Shown one piece after another: positions 26,230 to 34,669 of a DNA stretch of 64,000 bases (position 1 is the stretch's first letter; every line of letters begins with the position of its first letter). The translations under genes were made by a program, and so were the position numbers. The stretch spans positions 372,001-436,000 of the forward strand of contig NZ_JAKNTW010000007.1 in assembly GCF_022213955.1 (NCBI RefSeq), read 5' to 3'. The stretch is from Dolomitihabitans soli. GTDB taxonomy: Bacteria > Actinomycetota > Actinomycetes > Streptosporangiales > Streptosporangiaceae. The notes under the pieces are model-generated. The model was not told the DNA's origin and did not search any database. It saw only the letters and a program-made list of their open reading frames with translations.

Positions 26230-26907
26230 TCAGTCCTTCTGCGCCCAGATTCCGCGCACGTGCTCGATGTGGTGCGCCATGATCGACCTCGCGGCGGACT
26301 CGTCGCCGCGGCACAGGGCGTCGAGGAGGTGGAGGTGCTCGCGGGCGGAGTCGCCCAGGGTCCCGCGCTTCTTCAACGCGTCGAGGCCGTACAACCGGGC
26401 CCTGTTGCGCAGATCGCGAACCACGCCGACGAGGTGGGAGTTGCCGGACAACGCCAGCAGTTCCACATGGAAGCGCAGGTCGGCGGCGACGTAGGCCAGC
26501 AGGTCGCCGCGCTCGGCGGCCGAGACGATCTCCTCGGCGACCGGCCTCAGCCGTTCGAACTCCGTCTCGCGCCCGGCGTCGGCCAGCCGGGCCACGGTGG
26601 GCACCTCGATGAGCTCCCTGATGTGGGTGAGCTCGTCGAGGTCGCGGTCGGAGAGCTCGGTGACCCGGAAGCCCTTGTTCCGCACCGCCTCGACCAGCCC
26701 TTCCTTGGTCAGGTCGAGCATCGCCTCGCGGACCGGGGTCGCCGACACGCCGAACTGCGCGGCGAGCACCGGCGCGGAGTAGACGACGCCCGGACGCATC
26801 TCCCCGGTGATCAGGGCGATGCGCAACGCCTGCGCCACCTGTTCCCGCAGGCTCTGCCGCTCCCCCACCACCGGCAGGTCGAGCCGGCCGTCCGCCGAAG
26901 GCGTCAT
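26230..26907 (-). CDS. GntR-family regulator, FadR/FCD subfamily
   Basis: A 225-aa regulator. Winged helix at about 18-80 (LREQVAQALRIALITGEMRPG, then FGVSATPVREAMLDLTKEGLVE), followed by an all-helical FCD domain whose metal/ligand residues appear in RELIEVPTVARL and FHVELLALSGN and in the late HLHLLDAL. The ATG overlaps the stop of the cyclodeaminase gene by 4 bp, so the two are one transcript. FCD regulators usually sense organic or amino acids, which fits the partner enzyme. Confidence 0.94.
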   Translation of the reverse strand: MTPSADGRLDLPVVGERQSLREQVAQALRIALITGEMRPGVVYSAPVLAAQFGVSATPVREAMLDLTKEGLVEAVRNKGFRVTELSDRDLDELTHIRELIEVPTVARLADAGRETEFERLRPVAEEIVSAAERGDLLAYVAADLRFHVELLALSGNSHLVGVVRDLRNRARLYGLDALKKRGTLGDSAREHLHLLDALCRGDESAARSIMAHHIEHVRGIWAQKD

Positions 26908-27878
26908 CGGATGCCCTTTCCTCGTCCGCGCGACGCGTCCCGCGCCGTCCAGGCTTCGTACGCGGCGGCGGCGACGACCAGGTCCTCCCAGGCCATGCCG
27001 ACGCCCTTGAACACCCGCGGGCCGGTTCCCGGCACGACGGCCCCCTTCACCAGCTCCGCCAGATTTCCGGCTGGATGGCCGGCGGTGATCATACCTGCAC
27101 TCATCGGAATGATCAGATCGCCGGCTTCCGCGAGGGCGGCGGCCCTGGCCTCGACGACCACCGTGGCCCGGGCCACGAGCTCGCCGTCGAGCTCGCGGGC
27201 CTCGGGCTCGTGCGAGCCGACGGCGACGACGGTGGAGCCGTCCCCGGCGAGCTTACCGGGGAACACGGGGGTTCTGGCGGTGGTGCAGCAGACGATCAGT
27301 TCGGCTTCCGCGACGGCCGCGTGAACGGCTGGATCATCCGCCGCCACCGCCGTCACGCGGAGTCCTTCGCAGCCTTCCGCGAGGGCGGCGGCCCTGGCGG
27401 CATCGCGGGCGACCACGGTGAGCCGTTCGACCGGGCGGACCGCGCGCATCGCCGTCACGTGCCCGCGTGCCTGCGGCCCCGCGCCGAAGACGACCATCGA
27501 GGCGGCGGCGGGGGCGGCGAGGTGCCGGACCGCGAGCGCGGAGACGGCGGGAGTGCGCAGCGAGGTGAGCGCGATCCCGTCCAACGTGGCGAGCGGTGCC
27601 AGGGTATGGCCGTCGAACAGCAGATAGGCGCCCTGGATCCGGGGCAGGCCGCGCGTGGCGTTGCCCGGCGCCACGGTCGCGATCTTCACCCCGGCGTACG
27701 CCCCCCAGGCGGCCGGCATGAGCAGCAACTGCCCCGCGGGCACCTCCACGACGGGCCGCTTCGGCGTCTCCTCGGGGTCCAGCCCGGCCAGCAGAGCGTC
27801 CTCCAGCACCTGTACGGCACGCGGCATGGGCACCAGTTCGCGCAGCGTCTCCCCGTCGAGGTGGGGCAGCCCGGTCAT
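26904..27878 (-). CDS. Ornithine cyclodeaminase/mu-crystallin family enzyme
   Basis: A 324-aa NAD(P)-dependent enzyme. The Rossmann motif is VVFGAGPQARGH (about 128-139); TLDGIALTSLRTPAVSALAVRHLA (read in two parts near 98-120) is the substrate-side signature, with the Arg and Thr seen in the family. Family members include ornithine cyclodeaminase, alanine dehydrogenase and delta-1-pyrroline-2-carboxylate reductase. The last reaction would suit the hydroxyproline genes at 40-45 kb, but the distance makes this speculative. GAAGGAG precedes the ATG. Co-transcribed with the GntR gene. Confidence 0.9.
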   Translation of the reverse strand: MTGLPHLDGETLRELVPMPRAVQVLEDALLAGLDPEETPKRPVVEVPAGQLLLMPAAWGAYAGVKIATVAPGNATRGLPRIQGAYLLFDGHTLAPLATLDGIALTSLRTPAVSALAVRHLAAPAAASMVVFGAGPQARGHVTAMRAVRPVERLTVVARDAARAAALAEGCEGLRVTAVAADDPAVHAAVAEAELIVCCTTARTPVFPGKLAGDGSTVVAVGSHEPEARELDGELVARATVVVEARAAALAEAGDLIIPMSAGMITAGHPAGNLAELVKGAVVPGTGPRVFKGVGMAWEDLVVAAAAYEAWTARDASRGRGKGIR

Positions 27879-28006
27879 CCGTTCTCCTTCGTCTCAGCTT
27901 CGCCTCAGCGCGTTCCCGCGGCCCCGCACCGCTCCCTGGGGCCCGCCGACGTGCGCACCTCCTATTCATACAGTGTGACATTTCATACCACCGCCCTCGC
28001 CATTCT

Positions 28007-28034
28007 TAGAGGTGAGTTCTAGAATGAACCTCTA
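28007..28034. promoter_or_regulatory. TTCTAGAA-type operator, site A (before DUF35-thiolase)
   Basis: A near-perfect 28-bp dyad: TAGAGGT (28007-28013), 3 bp, TTCTAGAA (28017-28024), 3 bp, ACCTCTA (28028-28034). It sits 26 bp before the DUF35 start. The most complete member of a family of five sites in this cluster. Confidence 0.75.
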
Positions 28035-28059
28035 GGAACCAGTTCAGCCGAGGAGAACG

Positions 28060-28479
28060 ATGACAGCATCCCGAAAGCCGGTCCCCAAGCCGACCCCGGA
28101 CACCCAGCCGTTCTGGGACGGCACCGCGGCCGGCGAACTCCGCGTGCAGCGCTGCGCCGCCTGCTCCCGGCACTGCTTCTACCCCCGGCCGAGCTGCCCC
28201 GCCTGCGGCTCGGGCGAGCTGGAGTGGATCACCGCCAGCGGCCGGGCCACGCTCTACTCCTACGTGATCAACCACCGCCCCGCGCCCGGCTTCGAGGACG
28301 ACGGGCCGTACGCGATCGCCGTGGTCGAGCTGGAGGAGGGCGTCCGGATGATGACCAACATCGTGGGCGTCGAGATCACCCCCGAGAACCTGGAACTCGA
28401 CATGCCGCTCCAAGTCGTCTTCGAGAAGCGCGGCGACATGCACCTCCCCCTCTTCGAGCCGACGGGAGCCGGCCTGTGA
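28060..28479 (+). CDS. DUF35 zinc-ribbon/OB-fold protein
   Basis: A 139-aa acyl-CoA-binding accessory protein. An N-terminal helix (PFWDGTAAGEL) is followed by a rubredoxin-like zinc ribbon with CAAC and CPAC (about 32-50) and an OB-fold (LYSYVINHRPAPGF, YAIAVVELEEG). DUF35 proteins bind thiolase-fold partners; in steroid side-chain degradation they complex with Ltp2 aldolase or with MaoC-type hydratases. Here the stop overlaps the start of a thiolase-like gene by 4 bp, so the two subunits are made together. GAGGAG stands 3-4 bases before the ATG. Confidence 0.94.
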   Translation: MTASRKPVPKPTPDTQPFWDGTAAGELRVQRCAACSRHCFYPRPSCPACGSGELEWITASGRATLYSYVINHRPAPGFEDDGPYAIAVVELEEGVRMMTNIVGVEITPENLELDMPLQVVFEKRGDMHLPLFEPTGAGL

Positions 28480-29618
28480 AGGACGCGGTCGTGATCGCAG
28501 GGGCGGCGGAGAGCGACGAGCTCGGCAAGCTGCCCCACCTGTCCACATTGCAGCTCCAGCTCGGCTCGGCGCGCAACGCGATGGCCGACGCCGGGCTGAC
28601 CAAGGACGACATCGACGGGGTCGCCTGCGTCGGCAGCCCCATCCAGATCGCCCACTCCCTCGGCATCACCCCGGCCTGGCTCGACGGCACGGGCGTCGGC
28701 GGCTCCTCCTTCCTCTTCCACGTGCGGCACGCCACCGCCGCGATCCGGGCCGGCCTGTGCCACACCGTGCTCATCACGCACGGCGAGTCCGGCAGGTCCC
28801 GGGTGGGCGCGGCCCGCATGGCGATGGGTCCCGACTCGGTCCTGGGCCAGTTCGAGCTCCCGTACGGCGTGCTCGGCCCGACCACGACGTTCACCATCCC
28901 CGCGCTGCGCTACATGAAGGAGACCGGGCTCACCCACGAGCAGCTCGCCGAGGTCGCCGTCGCCCAGCGCCGCTGGGCGAACCTCAACCCCCGCGCGGCG
29001 ATGCGCGACCTGATCACGGTCGACGACGTCTTCGCCTCCCGCATGGTGGCCTACCCCTTCCACCTGCTGGAGTGCTGCCTGGTCACCGACGGGGGCGGCG
29101 CGCTGATCGTCACCTCCGAGGACCGGGCCCGCGCGCTCGGCACCGCGAAGCCGCTCGTCCACGTGCTGGGCACGGGGGAGTCGGCCGACGCGCCGATCAT
29201 CTCCCAGATGGAGGACTTCACCAGCTCCAAGGGCTTCAGGCTGTCCAGTGCGGCCGCCTTCGCCGAGGCCGGGATCTCGCACGACGACGTCGACCATGTG
29301 ATGATCTACGACGCGTTCGCGCACGTCCCGATCTACGGCCTTGAGGACATGGGATTCCTCAAGCGCGGGGAGGCCGGCGCGTTCATCGCCGAGGGGCACA
29401 CCTCCCCCGGCGGCCGGTTGCCGCTCAACACCAACGGCGGCGGCCTGTCGTACACGCACACCGGGATGTACGGCATGTTCGCCATCCAGGAGGCGGTGCG
29501 CCAACTCCGCGGCGAGGCCGCCGCCCAGGTGCCCGGCGCGGAGATCAGCGTGGTGCTCGGCAACGGCGGCATGTTCGCCTCGGCCGCCACGCTGGTGCTG
29601 GCCGGCCATCGGGGCTGA
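28476..29618 (+). CDS. Thiolase-fold lyase/lipid-transfer protein (Ltp2/SCP-x-like)
   Basis: A 380-aa thiolase-superfamily protein. At the position of the nucleophilic Cys of true thiolases the sequence is GGSSFLFHVRHA, without Cys; the second catalytic Cys near the C-terminus is also absent (LGNGGMFAS). Retained are YDAFAHVPIYGLEDMGF, whose Tyr is typical of Ltp2-type aldolases, and the GGGLSYTHTG loop. This and the coupled DUF35 protein argue for a retro-aldol cleavage of a 3-hydroxyacyl-CoA rather than thiolysis (inference). GTG start at 28476 in a GTGA overlap. Converges on the MFS gene 2 bp away. Confidence 0.9.
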   Translation: MKDAVVIAGAAESDELGKLPHLSTLQLQLGSARNAMADAGLTKDDIDGVACVGSPIQIAHSLGITPAWLDGTGVGGSSFLFHVRHATAAIRAGLCHTVLITHGESGRSRVGAARMAMGPDSVLGQFELPYGVLGPTTTFTIPALRYMKETGLTHEQLAEVAVAQRRWANLNPRAAMRDLITVDDVFASRMVAYPFHLLECCLVTDGGGALIVTSEDRARALGTAKPLVHVLGTGESADAPIISQMEDFTSSKGFRLSSAAAFAEAGISHDDVDHVMIYDAFAHVPIYGLEDMGFLKRGEAGAFIAEGHTSPGGRLPLNTNGGGLSYTHTGMYGMFAIQEAVRQLRGEAAAQVPGAEISVVLGNGGMFASAATLVLAGHRG

Positions 29619-29620
29619 GC

Positions 29621-31123
29621 TCAGCGCCGCGCGCGGCGGCGGCTGAGCACGGAGGCCGCCGCCGCGAAGAGGCCGAGCACCAGCAGCACCGCGACCGCGC
29701 GGTGGTAGCCCTCCAGCAGGCCGGCCGCTGCCGCCGCGGACAGGCTTTCCGACCCGGCCGCGTAGACCAGGTGCCGGTCGGCGGGCGCCATCGCCGAGGC
29801 CACCACGACCAGCGACATCGCGGTGCCGAGCACTCCGGAGACGTTGACCAGCATCAGGCGTATCCCGTTGACCACGCCGAGCCGGTTCTGCGGCGCGTCC
29901 ATCATGATGGCCGTGGTGTTGGCGGTGATGAACAGCCCCGCCCCCATCCCGACCAGCGCCAGCGCCGTGGCCGCCACGCCGTACGGCACGGCGGGGTCGA
30001 GGGCCGCCAGCAGCACCCCCATGCCCGCCGCGCTCAGCATCGATCCCACGACGGCCACCGTGCGCGGGTGCAGGCGGGTGACCAGGAGTCCGGCCACCAG
30101 CGAGGAGAGCATCGAGGCGGCGGGGACGGGCAGGATCGCCAGTCCCGCCTCCACCGGGCTGAAACCCCGCGCGGTCTGCAGGAACAGCGCCATCAGCAGC
30201 ACGACGGAGAACTGGCCGAGCGAGTTGAGCACGGCCGCCACGTTGGCCAGGGTGAAACTGCGGTCGGCGAAGAGCCGCAGGTCCAGCAGCGGCGCCCGGC
30301 CGCGGCGTTCGACCAGCACGAAGGCCGGCAACGCCAGCAGGAACGCCGCGGCACCGGCGATCACCCACGGATCGCTCCAGCCGAGTGCGCCGCCCTGCGA
30401 GAGCGCCAGCAGCAGGCCGCCGAGCCAGACGAACAACAGCAGGATCCCGGGGACGTCGAGCCGCTCGCGCGCCCCCGCCGCGACCGGCCGCAACGTGATG
30501 AAGCCCCACACGATCGCGATCAGCCCGACCGGCACGTTGAACCAGAACACCCAGCGCCAGCCCGCCGCGTCGGCGAGGAACCCGCCGAAGGACGGCCCGA
30601 CGAGCTGCCCGACGGAGATCACCGCCATGTACACGGCCATGCCCTGACCGAGTCTGGCGGCCGGGAAGGCGTCGGTGAGGATGGCCGAGCTGTTGGAGAG
30701 GATCATCGCCGAGCCGCAGGCCTGGGCGACGCGCAGGGCGAGCAGCACCTCGATCGTCGGCGAGAAGCCCGCGGCCAGGCTCGCCACGCTGAAGACCACG
30801 AATCCCAGCAGGTAGGTGCCCCGCCGTCCGAACAGGTCGGCCACCCGGCCGAAGACGACCAGCCCGACCGAGCTCACCAGCATGTAGGCCAGCAGCACCC
30901 AGCTCGCCGCGAAGGGACCCGCCTCGAAGTGCCGCACGACCTCGGGCAGCGCCACGTTGAGCGTGCTGCTGTTGAGCCCGGTGAGGAGCATGCCGAGGCT
31001 GGTGACCGAGACCGCCCGCCACGCGTAGCGAAGCCGCCCGGCCTCATCCTCGGCGGGCGGCGGGGGAACGGCCCGTCCCGGCCGTCCCCCCGTCTTCAGC
31101 GCGGCGTCGCCGCATTCATCCAC
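29621..31123 (-). CDS. DHA2-family (EmrB/QacA-like) MFS exporter
   Basis: A 500-aa, 14-helix drug/proton antiporter. Helix 1 shows LNSSTLNVALPEVV, the loop motif is GRVADLFGRRGTYLLG (about 93-108), and antiporter motif C appears as GPSFGGFLAD near 175. The start is GTG 31123, which overlaps the acyl-CoA ligase stop by 8 bp, so it is the last gene of the acyl-CoA dehydrogenase operon. A clear paralogue, with the same YAWR-VSV opening, lies at 39025. Such exporters inside catabolic clusters often pump out toxic substrate; imports of acids by this family are also known. Confidence 0.92.
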   Translation of the reverse strand: MDECGDAALKTGGRPGRAVPPPPAEDEAGRLRYAWRAVSVTSLGMLLTGLNSSTLNVALPEVVRHFEAGPFAASWVLLAYMLVSSVGLVVFGRVADLFGRRGTYLLGFVVFSVASLAAGFSPTIEVLLALRVAQACGSAMILSNSSAILTDAFPAARLGQGMAVYMAVISVGQLVGPSFGGFLADAAGWRWVFWFNVPVGLIAIVWGFITLRPVAAGARERLDVPGILLLFVWLGGLLLALSQGGALGWSDPWVIAGAAAFLLALPAFVLVERRGRAPLLDLRLFADRSFTLANVAAVLNSLGQFSVVLLMALFLQTARGFSPVEAGLAILPVPAASMLSSLVAGLLVTRLHPRTVAVVGSMLSAAGMGVLLAALDPAVPYGVAATALALVGMGAGLFITANTTAIMMDAPQNRLGVVNGIRLMLVNVSGVLGTAMSLVVVASAMAPADRHLVYAAGSESLSAAAAAGLLEGYHRAVAVLLVLGLFAAAASVLSRRRARR

Positions 31124-33284
31124 GCCACGTCACCAGGGCGTCCAATGCCTCGACACGGGAACCGTTCACCAGCAGCGGGTTGATCTCCAGGGCCTCCAGA
31201 TCGTCACCGAGGGTCTCGGCGAAGGCGGCGAGCCGGGCCACGACCTCCGCGACGGCGTCCAGGTCGGCGGGCTCGGTGCCGCGCGCGCCCTGCAGCAGCC
31301 GTACGCCGCGCAGTTCCGACAGCGCCTGCCGTACCCCGGCCGCGTCCACCGGGAGGATGCGCAGCGCGGTGTCGCGCAGCACCTCCACCCAGACGCCGCC
31401 GAGCCCGACGGCCAGGGTGAGCCCCCAGCCCGGGTCGCGCACGATCCCGACCAGCAACTCGACTCCGCCGCCGCGTTGCGGCTGGACCAGCGTGCCCACC
31501 TCGGCCACGCCCGTCGCGGCGCGCACCGCGCCGACGATCTCGCCGAACGCCTTCCTGACGTCCTGCGGGCTGTTCAGCCCGAGGCGCACCCCGCCGATGT
31601 CGCTCTTGTGGCCGAGCCCTTCGGCGGCGGCCTTGAGCACCACCGGGTAACCGAACCGGGTCGCCGCCGCGACCGCCGCCTCCTCGTCGCCGGCGAGTTC
31701 GGAGGGCACGACGGGGATCCCGGCGTCCGCCAGCAGGGCGGCCGCGCGGTGCTCGGCCCAGAGCCCGGTCGCCCCCGCCACGGCCGCCGGCCGGGTGGTG
31801 GTCGCCGGGTGGGCTCCGTTCCGCGCGGCCGCCCCGCCCGCCGCCCCGCGCGTGGCCTCTCGCCAGCTCTCGGACCAGCGGACGGCGGCGCCGATGGCGT
31901 GCATCCCGTGCTCGATGCCGCCGGCGACGTAGGGGAAACCTGTCTCGTGCTGTACGGCGCGGCCGAACTCGGTCACGTCGACCAGCACGTTGCTCACGAC
32001 CACGACCGGCCGTGCGGCCGCCGCGATCCGCTCGGCGTTCGCCTTGTAGAGGGCGAAGGTGGGCGCCGGATCCGGCGGCGCCTTCTTGGGCGTCTCCGAC
32101 AGGAGCATCACCATGTCGATGCCGGGGTCTTCGGTGACGGCCTCCAGCGCGCGGCCCAGCAACGTCCTGTCGATCAGCACGTAGCCGGTGACGTCGAGCG
32201 GGTTCTGCACGGTCGCGAACCCGGGCACGATCTCGGTGAGCCTGGCGACCGTCTCGGGGGCGTAGGGCGGGATTTCGAGGCCCTCGTCCTCGGCCCGGTC
32301 GGCGATGATCTCCGAGGCGCCGCCCGACGGGGTGACGACGCCGATCCGCGGTCCGGGCAGCGGGCCCACCTCGGCGAGCAGTCCCGCGGTGATCAGCAGG
32401 TCCTCCAGCGACCGGACCCGGATCACGCCGAGTTTCCGGAACGCGGCGTCGATGACGTTGTCGTCGCCGACTAGCGCGCCGGTGTGCGCCTGCGCCGTGT
32501 TGGAGGCGAGCCTGCTGCGGCCGATCTTCAATGCGACGATCGGTTTGCCGGCGAGCAGCGCGCGGGTGGCGGCCCGGGTGAACTCGGCGGGATTCCTGAT
32601 CGACTCCAGGAACAGCGCGATGACCTTGGTCGAGGGGTCGTCGACCAGGTAGTCGAGGACGTCGGTGACCGTCATGGCCGTCTCGTTGCCCATCGAGGTG
32701 AGCAGGCTCACCCCCACATTGCGGGCCTGGGCGAAGCCCAGTACCGAGCTGGCCAGCGCCCCGCTCTGCAACACCACGCCGACCGAGCCGCGCAGCAGCG
32801 GCGCGGCGATGGGCAGGCCGTAGGGGGTGATGCCGGCGGCGGCGTTGATGAAGCCGTTGCCGTTGGGGCCGAGCAGGGCCAGCCCGTTGTCGCGGGCGAA
32901 GGCGGTGATCTCCGCCTCCAGCCGGGCCCCCTCCTCCCCCACTTCGCCGAAGCCCGCGGTGAGCACCACGTAGGAGCGGATGCCGAGCGCCGTCCCCTCC
33001 TTGAGCACGGGAAGCACCGCGCCGGTGGGCACCATCACGTAGGCGAGGTCCACCGGCTCCGGAAGGTCGGACAGGCTGGCGTACGACTGCTCGCCGTGCA
33101 CCACGCCGCCGCGCGGATTGACCAGGTGGACGGGGCCGGGGAAGCCGTGCGTGCGCAGGTTGACCAGGGTGCTGATCGACCAGCCCGACTTGTCGGTGGC
33201 GCCCACGAGGGCGATCGAGCGGGGATTGAACAGCGCGCGGACGTCCATGCCCGGCCGCGCCTCGGTTTCGGAACCGGCCGTCAT
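31116..33284 (-). CDS. ADP-forming acid-CoA ligase (acetate/feruloyl-CoA synthetase family)
   Basis: A 722-aa fused alpha-beta enzyme that activates a carboxylic acid with CoA and ATP, giving ADP. The N-terminal half is the CoA-binding and ligase domain (RSIALVGATDKSGW at about 13-26; LLGPNGNGF; the catalytic His appears in AQAHTGALVGDD near 260). A linker of about 40 residues rich in Ala/Gly/Thr joins the C-terminal ATP-grasp half (PVVLKAAAEGLGHKSDIGGV; EINPLLV near the end). The start ATG 33284 is 1 bp after the dehydrogenase stop with GGGGAG upstream; longer forms run into that gene. Substrate unknown. Confidence 0.93.
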   Translation of the reverse strand: MTAGSETEARPGMDVRALFNPRSIALVGATDKSGWSISTLVNLRTHGFPGPVHLVNPRGGVVHGEQSYASLSDLPEPVDLAYVMVPTGAVLPVLKEGTALGIRSYVVLTAGFGEVGEEGARLEAEITAFARDNGLALLGPNGNGFINAAAGITPYGLPIAAPLLRGSVGVVLQSGALASSVLGFAQARNVGVSLLTSMGNETAMTVTDVLDYLVDDPSTKVIALFLESIRNPAEFTRAATRALLAGKPIVALKIGRSRLASNTAQAHTGALVGDDNVIDAAFRKLGVIRVRSLEDLLITAGLLAEVGPLPGPRIGVVTPSGGASEIIADRAEDEGLEIPPYAPETVARLTEIVPGFATVQNPLDVTGYVLIDRTLLGRALEAVTEDPGIDMVMLLSETPKKAPPDPAPTFALYKANAERIAAAARPVVVVSNVLVDVTEFGRAVQHETGFPYVAGGIEHGMHAIGAAVRWSESWREATRGAAGGAAARNGAHPATTTRPAAVAGATGLWAEHRAAALLADAGIPVVPSELAGDEEAAVAAATRFGYPVVLKAAAEGLGHKSDIGGVRLGLNSPQDVRKAFGEIVGAVRAATGVAEVGTLVQPQRGGGVELLVGIVRDPGWGLTLAVGLGGVWVEVLRDTALRILPVDAAGVRQALSELRGVRLLQGARGTEPADLDAVAEVVARLAAFAETLGDDLEALEINPLLVNGSRVEALDALVTWRG

Positions 33285-33285
33285 C

Positions 33286-34455
33286 TCACTCCCCGATGGT
33301 GCCGAGGCGGGCATGGCCGCGCAGCAGGTTGCGGGCGATGGTGCGGCGCTGGATCTCGTCGGTCCCCTCGAAGATGCGCAGCAGGCGCAGCTCGCGGTAC
33401 CACCGCTCGATCGGCAGTTCCTTGGTGTAGCCCATGCCGCCGTGGATCTGCATGACCCGGTCGACCACCTGGTTGGCCATGACCGCACCGTGCAGCTTGG
33501 CGATGGAGGAGGCGTGCCGGGCGTCGCGGCCCTGCTGGACCTCCCAGGCGGCGTGCAGCGTGAGCCACTTGGCGGACTCGATCTCCACCGCGGAGTCGGC
33601 GATCATCCACTGGATCGCCTGGTACTCCGAGATCGGCTGGCCCATCGACTTGCGGATCTTGGCGTAGTCGATCGCCATGCTCAGCAGCCGTTCCGACGCC
33701 CCGATCGCACGGGCCGGGATCATGTAGCGGCCCTGCCCGATCCACTGCATGGCCAGGTTGAACCCGAGGCCGAGCTCACCCAGGATGTTCGACTCCGGCA
33801 CGCGTACGTCCTCGAAGACCAGCGCGGCCGGCCCCCACTGGCCCATGGTCGGGATCGGCTCCGACTTCCAGCCCATGTCCCGGTCGACCAGGAAGCAGGT
33901 CACCCCGCCGTTCGCGCCCTTCTCCGGGTCGGTCACCGCGAACACCATCACGAAGTCGGCCTCGTTGCCGCCGGTGATGAACGTCTTCTCGCCGTTGATC
34001 ACCCATTCGGCGCCGTCCTTGACGGCCCTGGTGCGGATGTTGCGCGCGTCGGAGCCCGCACCCGGCTCGGTGATCGCGAAGCAGGAGCGCCGCTCGCCCT
34101 CGATGGTCGGGATCAGGTAACGCTTCTTCTGTTCCGCGTTGCCCGCGTAGAGGATGTTGTCGGCGTTGCCGCCGAAGGTGAAGGGCACGAAGGTCCGGCC
34201 CATCTCCATGGCGATGATCGCCGACATCACCGGGCCGAGCGCGGCTCCGCCGTACTCCTCTGGGGTGTTGATCCCCCAGAAGCCCATCTGCCTGGCCTTC
34301 TGCCGCAGCTCTCGGTGGTGGTCGGGGTCGATTCCCGGGCCGCCCGCGCGCTCGTTGCGCAGGACGTCCGGCTCCAGTGGCATGACCTCCCTCTCGATGA
34401 AGGAGCGAACGGTGTCGCGGATCTGCCGCTCTTCGGGGCTCAGCGAGAAGTCCAT
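33286..34455 (-). CDS. Acyl-CoA dehydrogenase
   Basis: A 389-aa flavoenzyme introducing the alpha-beta double bond into an acyl-CoA. Family motifs: CFAITEPGAGSDA (about 124-136), FITGGNEADFVMVFA, the FAD/dimer QIHGGMGYT (about 337-345) and the catalytic Glu363 in RIFEGTDEIQR. First gene of the operon with the CoA ligase and the MFS exporter. Directly upstream is a TTCTAGAA operator shared with the divergent TetR gene. Confidence 0.95.
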   Translation of the reverse strand: MDFSLSPEERQIRDTVRSFIEREVMPLEPDVLRNERAGGPGIDPDHHRELRQKARQMGFWGINTPEEYGGAALGPVMSAIIAMEMGRTFVPFTFGGNADNILYAGNAEQKKRYLIPTIEGERRSCFAITEPGAGSDARNIRTRAVKDGAEWVINGEKTFITGGNEADFVMVFAVTDPEKGANGGVTCFLVDRDMGWKSEPIPTMGQWGPAALVFEDVRVPESNILGELGLGFNLAMQWIGQGRYMIPARAIGASERLLSMAIDYAKIRKSMGQPISEYQAIQWMIADSAVEIESAKWLTLHAAWEVQQGRDARHASSIAKLHGAVMANQVVDRVMQIHGGMGYTKELPIERWYRELRLLRIFEGTDEIQRRTIARNLLRGHARLGTIGE

Positions 34456-34508
34456 GGCCGGCGTCCTTTCGTGGCTGGACGTGCGGCCCGCCGCCGGGCC
34501 GACGCTGT

Positions 34509-34526
34509 TTCTAGAATACGCCTCTA
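34509..34526. promoter_or_regulatory. TTCTAGAA-type operator, site B (before acyl-CoA dehydrogenase)
   Basis: TTCTAGAA (34509-34516), 3 bp, GCCTCTA (34520-34526): the same core and right half as site A, with the same 11-bp period. It lies 54 bp before the dehydrogenase start. Confidence 0.7.
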
Positions 34527-34590
34527 GGAAGTGATTCCAGACTGGGACCAGGTCCGCACAGTGTCAAGGGCCAGAGGTGAAGTTGCTGTA

Positions 34591-34610
34591 ATCGGATTCT
34601 AGAATTCTCT
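34591..34610. promoter_or_regulatory. TTCTAGAA-type operator, site C (before TetR)
   Basis: GGATTCTAGAATTC with the TTCTAGAA core at 34597-34604, preceded by AGAGGT at 34573-34578 and followed by CTCTGG. It shares ATCGGATTCTAG exactly with site E before the second MFS gene. It lies about 65 bp before the TetR ATG. Confidence 0.65.
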
Positions 34611-34669
34611 GGCTACCATTGGGCAGAGCGAACGGACGGGTAGCGCGAACGCGATCACGAGAGGCTGCG

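Noticed and set aside
24146-26248. Composite transposon bounded by the 92-bp repeats
   Set aside because: No transposase, no terminal inverted repeats and no target duplication seen.
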